A stretch of 37,706 nucleotides of DNA from Bacteroidales bacterium (GTDB lineage: Bacteria > Bacteroidota > Bacteroidia > Bacteroidales > WCHB1-69): contig JAGCSI010000140.1 of the NCBI GenBank assembly GCA_017964255.1, forward strand, positions 1-37,706. The letters are read 5' to 3'. Below are positions 16,449 through 25,544 of this stretch, piece by piece. The notes under the pieces were generated by a model. The model did not search any database and had not been told where the DNA came from. It saw only the letters and a list, made by a program, of their open reading frames with translations. A program made the translations under genes and the position numbers. Within the stretch, counting starts at the first letter, position 1, and every line of letters begins with the position of its first letter.

Positions 16449-17168
16449 ATGTATAAAGGAAAACGTATTTTAGCCATTATTCCTGCTCGTGGCGGGAGCA
16501 AAGGACTTCCTGGCAAGAATATCCGAGAAATGTGTGGAAAACCTTTGATTGCATGGTCCATCGAACACGCTCAGAAAAGCAAATATGTGGATGAAATCTT
16601 CATCTCTACCGATAGCCAGGAGATTGCCAATGTCGCAGAAAAACATGGTGCACCCTGCCCGGAACTTCGCCCTGCGGAATTGGCTCGTGACACCGCGCCC
16701 TCTTCCGAGTTTATTGTATACACTTTAGAGAAGATGAAGAAAGAAGGAAAGCCCTTTGACTATTTTATTCTTCTTGAACCGACATCGCCGCTTAGAGATG
16801 TTGAGGATGTTGACAAGTCTATTGAGATGTTGATTGACAGCCCCGAAAGCGATAGTTGCGTGGGTGTAGCTATGTCTGGAACAGTCCACCCGGCCTTTAT
16901 GGTAGTGGTTGGTGAGAACGGTTATTTGAAGGCTCTTGAACCTGACAAGCAAACTCTGCGAAGACAGGATCTCCCCAATGTGTATTTCTTTGAAGGAAGT
17001 GTATATGTAAGTAAGGTGGATGCATATCTTCAAAAGCACACATTTTATCATGACAAAACATTACCTTATATAGTCCCTGAGTGGAAAAGTCATGAAGTTG
17101 ACGACCTGATTGACTTCAACATTATTGAGACTATAATGAAAATGAAATTAGATGGTTTATTGAAATAG
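16449..17168 (+). CDS. legF: CMP-legionaminic acid synthetase
   Basis: The 239-residue product is a CMP-nonulosonate cytidylyltransferase of the NeuA type. The N-terminal nucleotide loop reads IIPARGGSKGLPGKNI (residues 10-25), followed by ISTDS and LLEPTSPLR segments that contact CTP. The C-terminal half has the VPEWKSHEVDDLIDF segment, with acidic residues in the position of the metal-binding site. It would convert legionaminic acid and CTP to CMP-legionaminate, the donor used by glycosyltransferases. Length is normal. It starts five bases after ptmE. No dedicated sialyl/legionaminyl-transferase family member is recognised in this window. Confidence 0.9.
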   Translation: MYKGKRILAIIPARGGSKGLPGKNIREMCGKPLIAWSIEHAQKSKYVDEIFISTDSQEIANVAEKHGAPCPELRPAELARDTAPSSEFIVYTLEKMKKEGKPFDYFILLEPTSPLRDVEDVDKSIEMLIDSPESDSCVGVAMSGTVHPAFMVVVGENGYLKALEPDKQTLRRQDLPNVYFFEGSVYVSKVDAYLQKHTFYHDKTLPYIVPEWKSHEVDDLIDFNIIETIMKMKLDGLLK

Positions 17169-17195
17169 TATATCAAACTTTAAAATATTAGAAAA

Positions 17196-18488
17196 ATGAA
17201 TTACAGTGAAAGATTAAATCATGTGATTCCCGGTGGTTGCCATACCTATAGCAGAGGTGACGACCAGTATCCGGAAAATGCTCCCCAGATTTTTGAGAGG
17301 GGCGAAGGGGCTTATCTTTACACCCCTGATGGTAAAAAACTTCTTGATTACGGTATGGCACTTCGCGCAGTCACCTTGGGTTATGCCAACAAGGAAGTGA
17401 ATGATGCCGCAATTGAAGGCTTGATGAAAGGCAACAACCTTACCCGTGCATCAGTCATTGAGCTGGAAGCCGCTGAAAAACTTGCAGAGATTATCCCTTC
17501 AGTGGATATGGTAAAATTTGCCAAAAATGGTTCAAATGTAACCACGGCTGCAACCAAAATTGCCCGTGCTTATACAGGCAGAAAATATATCGCCCGTTGC
17601 CTGGATCATCCTTTCTTCTCATTCGACGACTGGTTCATTGGCGACACCCCTCTCACACGAGGTATTCCTGAGGAGTATCATTCCTTGACCATCAACTTCA
17701 AGTATGATGACATTGATTCGTTGAAAGCTTGTTTTGAAAAATATCCTGGTCAGATTGCCGGTGTTATCATGGAAGCGGCCACAGGCGCTCACCCGTCAAA
17801 GGGTTACCTGCAGGCGGTACAGGATCTGTGCCATAAAGAAGGGACCTTGTTTATCGTTGATGAAATGATTACCGGTTTCCGCTGGCATTTGCAAGGTGCA
17901 CAAACTTATTATGGTATTGATCCCGACCTTAGCACATTCGGTAAAGGTATGGCCAACGGTTTCTCTGTCGCTGCTTTGGGTGGCAAACGTGAGTTTATGA
18001 AAGTTGGTGGTATCAAGGAGTTAGGCATGGAGCGTACTTTCCTCGTGTCAACCACACATGGTGGTGAAATGAGCTCTCTGAATGCATTCCTTGCCGCTGC
18101 CAAGTTCTATCAAGAGCATGATGTGATTGGCCATCTTTGGGATTATGGAACTAAGTTAATTGATGGCATGAATGGTATTGCCAAAGAACTGGGTATTCAA
18201 GACTACTTCCAGGCCGTTGGAGTTCCTTGTTCACCTAATTATATCACCAAGGACAAGACTGGCGCTGCCTCCATGGCATTCCGCACTCTCTACAGTCAGG
18301 AAATGATCAACAACGGTGTTCTGATGCCTTGGGTTGCCATTTCGTACGCTCATGGTCAAAAAGAACTGGAGTTTACTCTCAATGCTGTCCGTAATTCACT
18401 GCAGGTTTATGCCAAAGCATTGGAAGATGGTTACGAGAAGTATTTGAAGGGTGCAGTTATCAAACCTGTTTTCAGACAACACAATTAA
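17196..18488 (+). CDS. class-III PLP aminotransferase, glutamate-semialdehyde-aminomutase-like
   Basis: The 430-residue product resembles HemL: N-terminal VIPGGCHTYSRG, the YTPDGKKLLDYGMAL segment, FAKNGSNVTTAATKIARAYTGR as PLP-phosphate site, IVDEMITGFRW with Asp222 facing the PLP pyridine, and Lys250 in TFGKGMANGF as Schiff-base lysine. It is not likely to be the tetrapyrrole enzyme: it lies inside a nonulosonic-acid operon and its substrate regions diverge from HemL. The stop and the next start share one base (TAATG), so it is coupled to an omega-amidase gene. The natural substrate is unknown. I infer a sugar-precursor aminotransferase or aminomutase that replaces PtmF in supplying amino sugar. 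The fold call is firm, the role is not. Confidence 0.8.
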   Translation: MNYSERLNHVIPGGCHTYSRGDDQYPENAPQIFERGEGAYLYTPDGKKLLDYGMALRAVTLGYANKEVNDAAIEGLMKGNNLTRASVIELEAAEKLAEIIPSVDMVKFAKNGSNVTTAATKIARAYTGRKYIARCLDHPFFSFDDWFIGDTPLTRGIPEEYHSLTINFKYDDIDSLKACFEKYPGQIAGVIMEAATGAHPSKGYLQAVQDLCHKEGTLFIVDEMITGFRWHLQGAQTYYGIDPDLSTFGKGMANGFSVAALGGKREFMKVGGIKELGMERTFLVSTTHGGEMSSLNAFLAAAKFYQEHDVIGHLWDYGTKLIDGMNGIAKELGIQDYFQAVGVPCSPNYITKDKTGAASMAFRTLYSQEMINNGVLMPWVAISYAHGQKELEFTLNAVRNSLQVYAKALEDGYEKYLKGAVIKPVFRQHN

Positions 18489-19273
18489 TGAAAATAGCTA
18501 CTGTTTCACTTAATCAAATTTGGGAAGACAAAGAGTCCAACATCAGGCGAATCAAAAGCCTGATGTTGGAAGTTTCCCAATACCAACCGGATTTGGTCAT
18601 CTTCCCGGAGATGACACTTACCGCGTTCACTATGAAAGCCGAGTCAATGGCAGAAGACTATTCAGGTTCTCCAACAATTGAGTTTTTTGCGCACCTTGCT
18701 ATGGAGCATAAAACAGCCATCGCTTTCGGAGTTATTTTAAAAACCGACTTCAAACCCACTAACAATTTGGTGGTAGTGTCAAAAAACGGCAGCGTGATGG
18801 CTCGTTATGAAAAAATTCACCCGTTCTCCTACTCTGGTGAAACGGACTATTATTCCAAAGGAGAGAAGGTGGTTGATTTTAAACTGCAAGATTTTACAAT
18901 CGGATTAACCATTTGCTACGACTTAAGGTTTCCAGAATTATACCAAGCACTTTCTCATCAATGTGATGTTATTCTTAACATTGCAAACTGGCCAGCACGC
19001 AGAGTCAAAGACTGGCGTCTTCTTCTTCATGCAAGAGCCTTGGAAAACCAATGCTATATGATAGGCGTTAATCGTACGGGCGTTGATGGCAAGGGCCTTG
19101 AATATGAAAAATCAACAGCAGTTGTTGATCCTATGGGGAATGATGTCATCCCGACATCGTTAAACGATGAAATTGACATCTTTGAAATCAACAGGGAGGT
19201 TGTTTCGTCTTATAGAGAAAGTTTCCCAGTTAAAAAAGACAGACGAATAGAATTATATAAAGACATATTATAA
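18488..19273 (+). CDS. nitrilase-superfamily amidase, YafV/omega-amidase-like
   Basis: The 261-residue product is a carbon-nitrogen hydrolase with the complete triad: Glu41 in VIFPEMTL, Lys109 in YEKIHPF and Cys143 in [11 protein letters not shown]. The segment NIANWPARR...W..LL.ARALENQ.Y..G.NR.G.DGKG closely resembles E. coli YafV, an omega-amidase that hydrolyses alpha-ketoglutaramate (left by glutamine transamination) to 2-oxoglutarate and ammonia. It overlaps the aminotransferase before it and the dehydrogenase after it by one base each. The pairing suggests it pulls a glutamine-dependent transamination forward. That is inference; it could instead deacylate a sugar amide. Confidence 0.8.
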   Translation: MKIATVSLNQIWEDKESNIRRIKSLMLEVSQYQPDLVIFPEMTLTAFTMKAESMAEDYSGSPTIEFFAHLAMEHKTAIAFGVILKTDFKPTNNLVVVSKNGSVMARYEKIHPFSYSGETDYYSKGEKVVDFKLQDFTIGLTICYDLRFPELYQALSHQCDVILNIANWPARRVKDWRLLLHARALENQCYMIGVNRTGVDGKGLEYEKSTAVVDPMGNDVIPTSLNDEIDIFEINREVVSSYRESFPVKKDRRIELYKDIL

Positions 19274-20007
19274 TGCTGAGTAACAAAGTTGTTATTATTA
19301 TTGGTGGCGGTGGCCTTATTGGCAGAGAAATTGTTAAAGACGCTGTCAAAAAACATGCGATTGTTGTAAATTGCGATATCGTATTTGACACCGATTGGGA
19401 CAAGGGCACCTATCATTTGGATGTCACCTCAACCGAAGCGATTGACAAACTGATTGGCGATGTAGTTGAAAAATATGGCCGTATAGATGGCCTTGTCAAT
19501 AGTGGTTATCCGCGCACCAAAGATTGGGGGGCATTCTTTGAGGACATCCCGATAGAGTCATGGCGAAAGAATGTGGAGTGGCAGCTCAACAGCTGTTTTT
19601 ATCTTTGCCAGAAAACGCTGGAAGTGATGAAAAAGCAGCAGTCTGGTTCAATTGTGAACTTTGGCTCCATTTATGGGGTGGTGGGTAATGATTTCACCAT
19701 CTATGAAGGTTATGGTGGAACTTCACCTGCTGCTTACCCTGCCATAAAAGGCGGTATCATCAATTTCTCACGTTACTTGGCCTCATATTTCGGCAAATAC
19801 GGAATCCGGGTGAATGTTGTTTCACCTGGAGGAATTATAGATAAACAAAATCCCTCGTTTATTGAAAGATATAGCGCAAAATCTCCACTGAAACGCCTTG
19901 GGAAACCTGAAGAGGTTGCTCCTGCTGTGAGTTTTTTACTATCAGATGAAGCGTCATTTATTACCGGACACAATCTGATGGTAGATGGCGGTTGGACGGC
20001 TATCTAA
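19273..20007 (+). CDS. ptmA: PtmA-like short-chain dehydrogenase
   Basis: The 244-residue product is a classical SDR: the cofactor loop GGGGLIG is at residues 11-17 and the active site is Ser132 in FGSIYG, Tyr155 and Lys159 in AAYPAIKGG. The GYPRTKDWG and GSIYGVVG segments, and the SPGGIID segment, recall Campylobacter PtmA, a flagellin-glycan enzyme of the legionaminic pathway. The likely job is oxidation or reduction of a sugar-phosphate hydroxyl before amination, working with the class-III aminotransferase two genes upstream. It ends the coupled legionaminic operon. The PtmA assignment is from memory of motifs, so moderate. Confidence 0.75.
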   Translation: MLSNKVVIIIGGGGLIGREIVKDAVKKHAIVVNCDIVFDTDWDKGTYHLDVTSTEAIDKLIGDVVEKYGRIDGLVNSGYPRTKDWGAFFEDIPIESWRKNVEWQLNSCFYLCQKTLEVMKKQQSGSIVNFGSIYGVVGNDFTIYEGYGGTSPAAYPAIKGGIINFSRYLASYFGKYGIRVNVVSPGGIIDKQNPSFIERYSAKSPLKRLGKPEEVAPAVSFLLSDEASFITGHNLMVDGGWTAI

Positions 20008-20044
20008 ATATTCTCACCGATTCCCTTCAAGTCGTTTTTTTTCT

Positions 20045-20052
20045 TATCTTTG
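20045..20052 (+). promoter_or_regulatory. internal promoter before the glycosyltransferase block
   Basis: TATCTTTG is an exact Bacteroidota -7 element, preceded by a T-rich tract, in the 96-bp gap between ptmA and the next gene. It would give a leader of about 45 bases before the ATG at 20104. It suggests the glycan-assembly block can be transcribed separately from the legionaminic operon. Confidence 0.6.
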
Positions 20053-20103
20053 CAACTGATTTTCAAAGTTCGTGTCATCTTCTGTTTGAATACTGCTCAT
20101 ATA

Positions 20104-21636
20104 ATGAAACATTTAATTTTTCTACCTTTCGAATCGAATTACATTGTACCCAACCGAGTGTTTGTAACCTTGGAGAACGCCAATATCCTTGCCGAAAAGG
20201 GCGATGATGTTACGCTGGTTTATTGCGACGGCAAACCTATTGATTTATGCTGGATAAACCTCTGCCACGATAGAAAAATGTGCAAATTCTGCAAATGCTT
20301 CAGGAAAAACATTTTTACCGGATTGAGCAAACAGGTGAAAACAGCACCTGTTTCTTCATTTTTCAAGAAAAAAATACAGGATTATAATCAACTGACATTC
20401 GATTATAACTCAAACGAAGATATTAAAAAACTTAGATATAACCATGTTGACATTGGCTATGCCGCATTGTCCTCCTACATCTCCCCTACCCGTAATTTAT
20501 ACCCCTTGATGGACCAAGAATTCCGCTCTTTCTTTGATGAGCTTCTCAAGTCCACTGTCATTGCCACAGACATTGTAAACGAAGCGTTGGACCTGTTCCA
20601 ACCCGATGACGTGGGTATCTTCAACTCTCGTTTTACCGTGTCAAAATGTGTGTTCGATACCTGTATCCATAGAAATATCGATGTGATAGTATACGAAACA
20701 ACAGGAAATGTGGTCAATGGTCGTCAACTGACTTATTTCAAAAACAGCGCGGCACAAGATGTAAAATACAACACCGATTTATTGTTCAAGATGTGGAACA
20801 ATTCTCCTTTATCTGACGAAGAGAAAATCAAGACAGGTTCTCAATTCTTCATTAACCGAAGAGGGGCCATTCCCGCTGGCGACAAAGTCTATATCGGAGC
20901 CCAAAAAGAAGGTCTTCTCCCCGAAAATTGGGATAAAAACAAACATAATATTGTGATTTTCAACAGCTCGGAAGACGAATATGTGTCTTTAGGCGAGGAA
21001 TTTGACCACAACTTGTTTGCCACACAATATCAAGGCATAAAAACCATATTTGAGCATCATAAAAACGACAAAGATTATCACTTTTACTTGCGCATCCATC
21101 CGAATTTAAAAAACATCAAATATAACTACCACAAAAAACTGTATGACCTGGAAAAAATCAGTGACAATATCACGATTATTCCTGGAGATTCTCCCATAAG
21201 CACCTATTCCCTGATGGATGCCGCCGAAAAAGTCATCGTTTTTGGCTCAACCATGGGATATGAGGCAGTATATTGGGGCAAACCCGTCATATCCTTAAAC
21301 CTTTGCGAATACAGTTTGTTGGACATCTGTTACAGTCCAACCACCTTGGAAGAACTGGATTCGTTGATCAAGGCTGATTTACAGCCCAAAGACAAAATGC
21401 CCGCTATTCAATTGGCATATTACAAAATGAATCGGGAACGCCCTGATTTCAAACATTATGAATACGTCATTAGCCATCATTCCCTACTGGGCAGGCATTT
21501 CGATATCTACAAATGGAAAACCGAAGGACATTGGTTCGCAAAAAACATCTGCGTACTCTTGCAAATCATTGGCGGAGCTTACAGGCAAAAGAAGTACCCC
21601 CGACCGAGAAAGGAAGATCCCAATGCGGTTTTATAA
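20104..21636 (+). CDS. putative glycosyltransferase with cysteine cluster
   Basis: The 510-residue product resembles large capsule or O-antigen transferases of GT-B type without a clear CAZy assignment. The C-terminal half has YLRIHPNL, then ITIIPGDSPISTYSLMDAAEKVIVFGSTMGYEAVYWGKPVISL, the nucleotide-sugar binding pattern of KpsS/LipB-like and related enzymes. The N-terminal part has a cysteine cluster (Cys41, 49, 54, 60, 63, 65), which may bind a metal. I chose ATG 20104 because it follows the promoter; an upstream in-frame ATG at 20050 overlaps the promoter. As the first transferase after CMP-legionaminate synthesis it is a candidate to use that donor, but nothing proves it. Confidence 0.65.
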   Translation: MKHLIFLPFESNYIVPNRVFVTLENANILAEKGDDVTLVYCDGKPIDLCWINLCHDRKMCKFCKCFRKNIFTGLSKQVKTAPVSSFFKKKIQDYNQLTFDYNSNEDIKKLRYNHVDIGYAALSSYISPTRNLYPLMDQEFRSFFDELLKSTVIATDIVNEALDLFQPDDVGIFNSRFTVSKCVFDTCIHRNIDVIVYETTGNVVNGRQLTYFKNSAAQDVKYNTDLLFKMWNNSPLSDEEKIKTGSQFFINRRGAIPAGDKVYIGAQKEGLLPENWDKNKHNIVIFNSSEDEYVSLGEEFDHNLFATQYQGIKTIFEHHKNDKDYHFYLRIHPNLKNIKYNYHKKLYDLEKISDNITIIPGDSPISTYSLMDAAEKVIVFGSTMGYEAVYWGKPVISLNLCEYSLLDICYSPTTLEELDSLIKADLQPKDKMPAIQLAYYKMNRERPDFKHYEYVISHHSLLGRHFDIYKWKTEGHWFAKNICVLLQIIGGAYRQKKYPRPRKEDPNAVL

Positions 21637-21653
21637 CATAAACACTAAAACTT

Positions 21654-23654
21654 ATGAGAAACGGAAAATATTGTATAGCGGTAATGAGTGCCGGCAGTGG
21701 TGTCGGACAATCAGTTATTAACTCATGCAAACTCTCACAACTTCCCCTATATACCGTAGGACTGGGTATGAATCCATTCGCATATGGTGCGTATGATTGT
21801 GACACAATGGATTACGTACCACTTATTTACGCTGACAACTATGTGGATGAACTAATTCGTAAATGCCATGAGCATAAAATTGATCTGATAATTCCTGGAT
21901 CTGACGACGAGGCACATATTTTGGCAAAAAACATCAGCAAAATTGAACACGAAGGATTCAAAATATTGGTTTCCGGAGTGAACCTTTTGAATTTGGTGCG
22001 TGACAAAGAAAAAATGTGTGATGACCTGACACCGATAGCGGATATTTTTGTCAAAAGCTACGATATTCATACGATTAAAGAGGCACTGGCCGAGAAAAAA
22101 GTGGACTTTCCGCTCATCGCAAAACCCCGGGCCGGATTTGCCTCCCGCGGTGTGGAAATCTTGTTGTCAGAAGAGGATTTTGTTCGGGTAAACGAGTCCC
22201 ATATCATTCAGGAATTGGCGGTACCACGCCACGGTGACCCCTTACGCGAAACATACCTGAAACAAATCTCCAAAAGAATCAACCCGCAAATCGCGGAGAT
22301 TTCGGCACAGATTGTCACGGACAAAAACGGAAATGTTATGGGAAAAATGTGTTCCTATAACAAACTGAACAATGGTGTGCCTATTGAAATGGTGCCCTAC
22401 GAAGACGATTATGTCTGGTCTGAGATAAACAAACTTTTACCGGAACTTAAACGGTTGGGACATCGCGGCCCGCTAAACATCCAGGGTCGGTGGACAGACA
22501 ACGGCCTGAGGCTGTATGAAATGAACGCTCGCTTTACCGGCATTACGGGGTGGCGCGCTTTGATGGGCTTCAACGAGGTGGAATCCTGCATCAAAAACTG
22601 GTTAGATATTGATGCGGACATCAACCCGCTTCAAATGAATTACAATAAATTCGGCATCCGGCAAACCGCAGACAAAGCCATTGAACTTTCTGCTAACAAT
22701 GAAGTAAAACAAATGTCTTTATCCATCAACAACCGTGCCTTGAAAGAGGTTAAAACCTTATTCATCACGGGTGCGGGAGGCTATCTCGGACAAACGCTCA
22801 TCAATATGATACAAGCCGAAGCGTACGAGATAATCGCCTTTGACCTAACGAAGGACAAGACAAGCCAATTATATGCTTCGTACGACAACGTACAATGTGT
22901 CGACATCGAAGACTTAAACAAAGGGGTTATTCGTCTTGGCGAAGCTGATTATATCATCCATTGTGGCTTTGCCCGTCCTCATTGCACCCAAGAACAAATT
23001 GCAGAGAGCCTCGCTTTCACGAATAAACTTTTTGGACTGGCAGCATTAAACCAGGTTCCCGCCATCATCAACATCTCTTCCCAGGCCGTATATGGGACAA
23101 AACAACAACCGCTGTGGACCGAAAACTGCCCTGCAATGCCCGAAACAGTGTATGCCCAAGCCAAATACGCATCGGAATTAATGGCCCAGAACATACACAT
23201 GCAGAACCGGACATCATATCCCACCTCTTTGAGATTAGCATCACTCACGGGTGGTCAGTCTGGCCTGATACCGATTGACATTATCGCCAAGTTTGTCAAT
23301 AACGTTTTGCAACACAAGCCCATACAGATACAAGGCGGACATCAGAAAATCGAACGCATTGATGTTCGCGATGCCGCTTCCGCCATCGCTTCACTGATAA
23401 AGACAGATTACCGTCAGTGGAAACCTGCCTATAATGTAGGGCATATCGTCATGCCTGTCCTGGAATTGGCAGAGACTGTGAAAAAAATCGCCAAGGAAAA
23501 ATTCAATATGGATGCTGAAATCCAAGTAGTACCGGCTGATAATATCTCGGCCAATTTTGGCATGGATAGTTCATTGATGAAACAAGAGGGCTGGACTCCG
23601 GAATATGGACTTGACGATATTGTAGTATCATTGTTTGACTATCTAAAACAATAA
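21654..23654 (+). CDS. ATP-grasp / NAD-dependent epimerase fusion
   Basis: The 666-residue product has two complete domains. Residues 1 to about 345 are a CarB-like ATP-grasp ligase: a Rossmann-like pre-domain, LIAKPRAGFASRGVEIL with Lys157 for ATP, and EMNARFTG (Glu289, Asn291) for metal. Residues about 366-666 are an extended SDR with GAGGYLG at 373-379, Ser475 and Tyr500-x-x-x-Lys504. ATP-grasp enzymes join a carboxylate to an amine, thiol or similar through an acyl phosphate; the SDR would alter an NDP-sugar. A single chain doing both suggests making a sugar and attaching an acyl or amino-acid group by an amide bond. A split version of the same pair occurs at 26370-28328. Confidence 0.82.
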   Translation: MRNGKYCIAVMSAGSGVGQSVINSCKLSQLPLYTVGLGMNPFAYGAYDCDTMDYVPLIYADNYVDELIRKCHEHKIDLIIPGSDDEAHILAKNISKIEHEGFKILVSGVNLLNLVRDKEKMCDDLTPIADIFVKSYDIHTIKEALAEKKVDFPLIAKPRAGFASRGVEILLSEEDFVRVNESHIIQELAVPRHGDPLRETYLKQISKRINPQIAEISAQIVTDKNGNVMGKMCSYNKLNNGVPIEMVPYEDDYVWSEINKLLPELKRLGHRGPLNIQGRWTDNGLRLYEMNARFTGITGWRALMGFNEVESCIKNWLDIDADINPLQMNYNKFGIRQTADKAIELSANNEVKQMSLSINNRALKEVKTLFITGAGGYLGQTLINMIQAEAYEIIAFDLTKDKTSQLYASYDNVQCVDIEDLNKGVIRLGEADYIIHCGFARPHCTQEQIAESLAFTNKLFGLAALNQVPAIINISSQAVYGTKQQPLWTENCPAMPETVYAQAKYASELMAQNIHMQNRTSYPTSLRLASLTGGQSGLIPIDIIAKFVNNVLQHKPIQIQGGHQKIERIDVRDAASAIASLIKTDYRQWKPAYNVGHIVMPVLELAETVKKIAKEKFNMDAEIQVVPADNISANFGMDSSLMKQEGWTPEYGLDDIVVSLFDYLKQ

Positions 23655-23659
23655 TAAAC

Positions 23660-24610
23660 ATGGCAGACCATACTCCATTGGTTAGTATTTGCTGCGCTAC
23701 ATATAACCAAGTAAAATATGTACGTCAGTGTTTGGATGGTTTTCTGAAGCAGGAGACCAACTTTCCCTTTGAAGTGCTGGTGCACGATGATGCATCTACC
23801 GATGGCACAGCAGATATCATCAGGGAGTATGCCTCAAAATATCCTGATATATTCCTGCCCATTCTTCAAACCGAAAACCAGTATCAAAAAGGGAACAAAA
23901 AAATAACCGCATCCTTTAACATTCCGCGCGCCCGTGGCAAATACATCGCCATTTGTGAAGGGGATGATTTCTGGACAGACCCGAAAAAGTTACAAAAACA
24001 GGTGGACTTTCTGGAAGCGAATCCAGAATACAGTCTGTATTGTCATAACTGGTCGGTATTGTGTGAAGAAAAAATATCCGACTCTCCTGTTCAGAATCTG
24101 TACAAACAGCCTATCTCTTTCACTTTTGCCACTTTACCATGGGTATGGATTACCAAAGCGCTGACACTGATGTTACGCCGTGAGGCTGTAAATCATGAGG
24201 AATTGTTACAGTATTCATTCTGTCGGGATGTACACATTGTTTATTATGCCCTCAAAAGTGGCAAGGGATATTATAATCCTGAGATAATGGCATGTTACCG
24301 TATGCATGAAGGGGGAATCTGGAGTCAACACGATGCCAATGAAAAAAACAAAACGACATATCTGCTATATAAAGAGTTATACACCCACGAAAAAAACAAA
24401 AGCCTTCGCAAACGCTATATGAACGCCACCCTGGCCTATTTCAATGGCTTAGCCTACGGGAAAGGTACTTGGTTTCATATCAAGACAAATGGAAAGCTTT
24501 ATCTCGAATCTCTCCGAAACATTTCTGACTTCAAAGATGTATTGTTTTGTATAGGTGGACTCGTACCAACTGCTGTTGTAAAGTTCCTTATGAAAACTTT
24601 TAAAATATAA
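23660..24610 (+). CDS. family 2 glycosyltransferase
   Basis: The 316-residue product is a GT-A enzyme of family GT2. It opens LVSICCATYNQVKYVRQCLDGFLKQ, has Asp43-Asp44 in VHDDASTDGT for the nucleotide, and Glu100-Gly-Asp102-Asp103-Phe-Trp as the DXD-type metal site. The C-terminal about 90 residues contain a weakly hydrophobic stretch but no clear membrane anchor. It would add one sugar to a growing lipid-linked glycan at the inner face of the inner membrane. It starts five bases after the ATP-grasp/SDR fusion, so it is in the same transcript. The EGDDFW motif is common in Bacteroidota O-antigen transferases. Donor and acceptor are unknown. Confidence 0.88.
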   Translation: MADHTPLVSICCATYNQVKYVRQCLDGFLKQETNFPFEVLVHDDASTDGTADIIREYASKYPDIFLPILQTENQYQKGNKKITASFNIPRARGKYIAICEGDDFWTDPKKLQKQVDFLEANPEYSLYCHNWSVLCEEKISDSPVQNLYKQPISFTFATLPWVWITKALTLMLRREAVNHEELLQYSFCRDVHIVYYALKSGKGYYNPEIMACYRMHEGGIWSQHDANEKNKTTYLLYKELYTHEKNKSLRKRYMNATLAYFNGLAYGKGTWFHIKTNGKLYLESLRNISDFKDVLFCIGGLVPTAVVKFLMKTFKI

Positions 24611-24639
24611 TTTCCCACCATATACCAAACCGTATTAGC

Positions 24640-25533
24640 ATGTCTAATCCCTTAGTATCTATTATTGTCGTTTCTTATAATGCTTCTAAAACCATCATTG
24701 AAACATTAGAAAGCATTAAGTCACAGACTTATTCTCCGCTGGAGTTAATTATCGGGGAGGATCATTCCACGGATGATACAGCTCTTAAATGCGAGAAATG
24801 GTTGGCTGAAAACAACAGTAGATTCGTTAACAGCATACTTATAGTCAATGAAGAGAATAAAGGGGTATCTGCAAACTTGAATATTGGGATAAAATCCTCT
24901 TCTGGCGAATGGATAAAGACTTTGGGCGATGATGTGCTTATGCCTAATGCCATTGAAAAGAATGTGAGATTTGTAACAACAAACAAATGCGATATTGTAG
25001 TTTCAAAGATTCAATCTTTTGTGGATGAAACAAAGGAATTATTAAATATAGCTCCGGCCACTGATTATTTATTCCCTGCATCTAATCATGACCAGTACAT
25101 TGCTTTTATTAAAAACAAACTTAATTGTCCCTCTCCCACATGGTTTTTCAAAAGAGAATTATACAATCGCCTAGGAGGATATGACGAACGTTTTCGTTTC
25201 TCGGATGATATACCCTTTGCTTATAAAATTTTAGAATCAGGTTGCTTTTTTTCGTATTTACCTGAGGTAACGGTATACTATAGGATTAAAACCACCTCTC
25301 TTTCCAATAGCAAAAGTCTGACGGGCAAGCAAAAGCAACTCTTTTTCGAAAGCCGTTCATTAGTGTATCAAGAATTGCAGGCTCCAGCCTTAAGAAAAAA
25401 CAGATTATATGGCACCTTGATTCGTAAAAACATGTTGTACTTTTTGTACAAAAAGAAAATACACTCACGGGATGATTCTTTAGCACGATACTTCTATGGT
25501 GCTTTATTTACTATTGTCAGAATGTTTAATTGA
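24640..25533 (+). CDS. family 2 glycosyltransferase
   Basis: The 297-residue product is another GT2 enzyme: LVSIIVVSYNASKTIIETLESIKSQTY at the N-terminus, GEDHSTDDT (Glu40, Asp41) for nucleotide binding, NKGVSANLNIGI, and LGDDVL (Asp97, Asp98) as the metal-binding acidic pair. It differs from the upstream GT2 in having GEDHS instead of HDDAS, so the two are unlikely to be recent duplicates. It lies 29 bases after that gene and 11 bases before the first FdtA-like gene. From about here to 28945 the DNA is visibly more AT-rich than the legionaminic operon, which fits an exchangeable O-antigen block. Confidence 0.87.
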   Translation: MSNPLVSIIVVSYNASKTIIETLESIKSQTYSPLELIIGEDHSTDDTALKCEKWLAENNSRFVNSILIVNEENKGVSANLNIGIKSSSGEWIKTLGDDVLMPNAIEKNVRFVTTNKCDIVVSKIQSFVDETKELLNIAPATDYLFPASNHDQYIAFIKNKLNCPSPTWFFKRELYNRLGGYDERFRFSDDIPFAYKILESGCFFSYLPEVTVYYRIKTTSLSNSKSLTGKQKQLFFESRSLVYQELQAPALRKNRLYGTLIRKNMLYFLYKKKIHSRDDSLARYFYGALFTIVRMFN

Positions 25534-25544
25534 TTTTTTTAACG

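Noticed and set aside
17196..18488. Housekeeping hemL
   Set aside because: It lies inside a coupled nonulosonate operon with an omega-amidase and PtmA, and substrate segments differ from typical HemL. It cannot be fully excluded without the rest of the genome.
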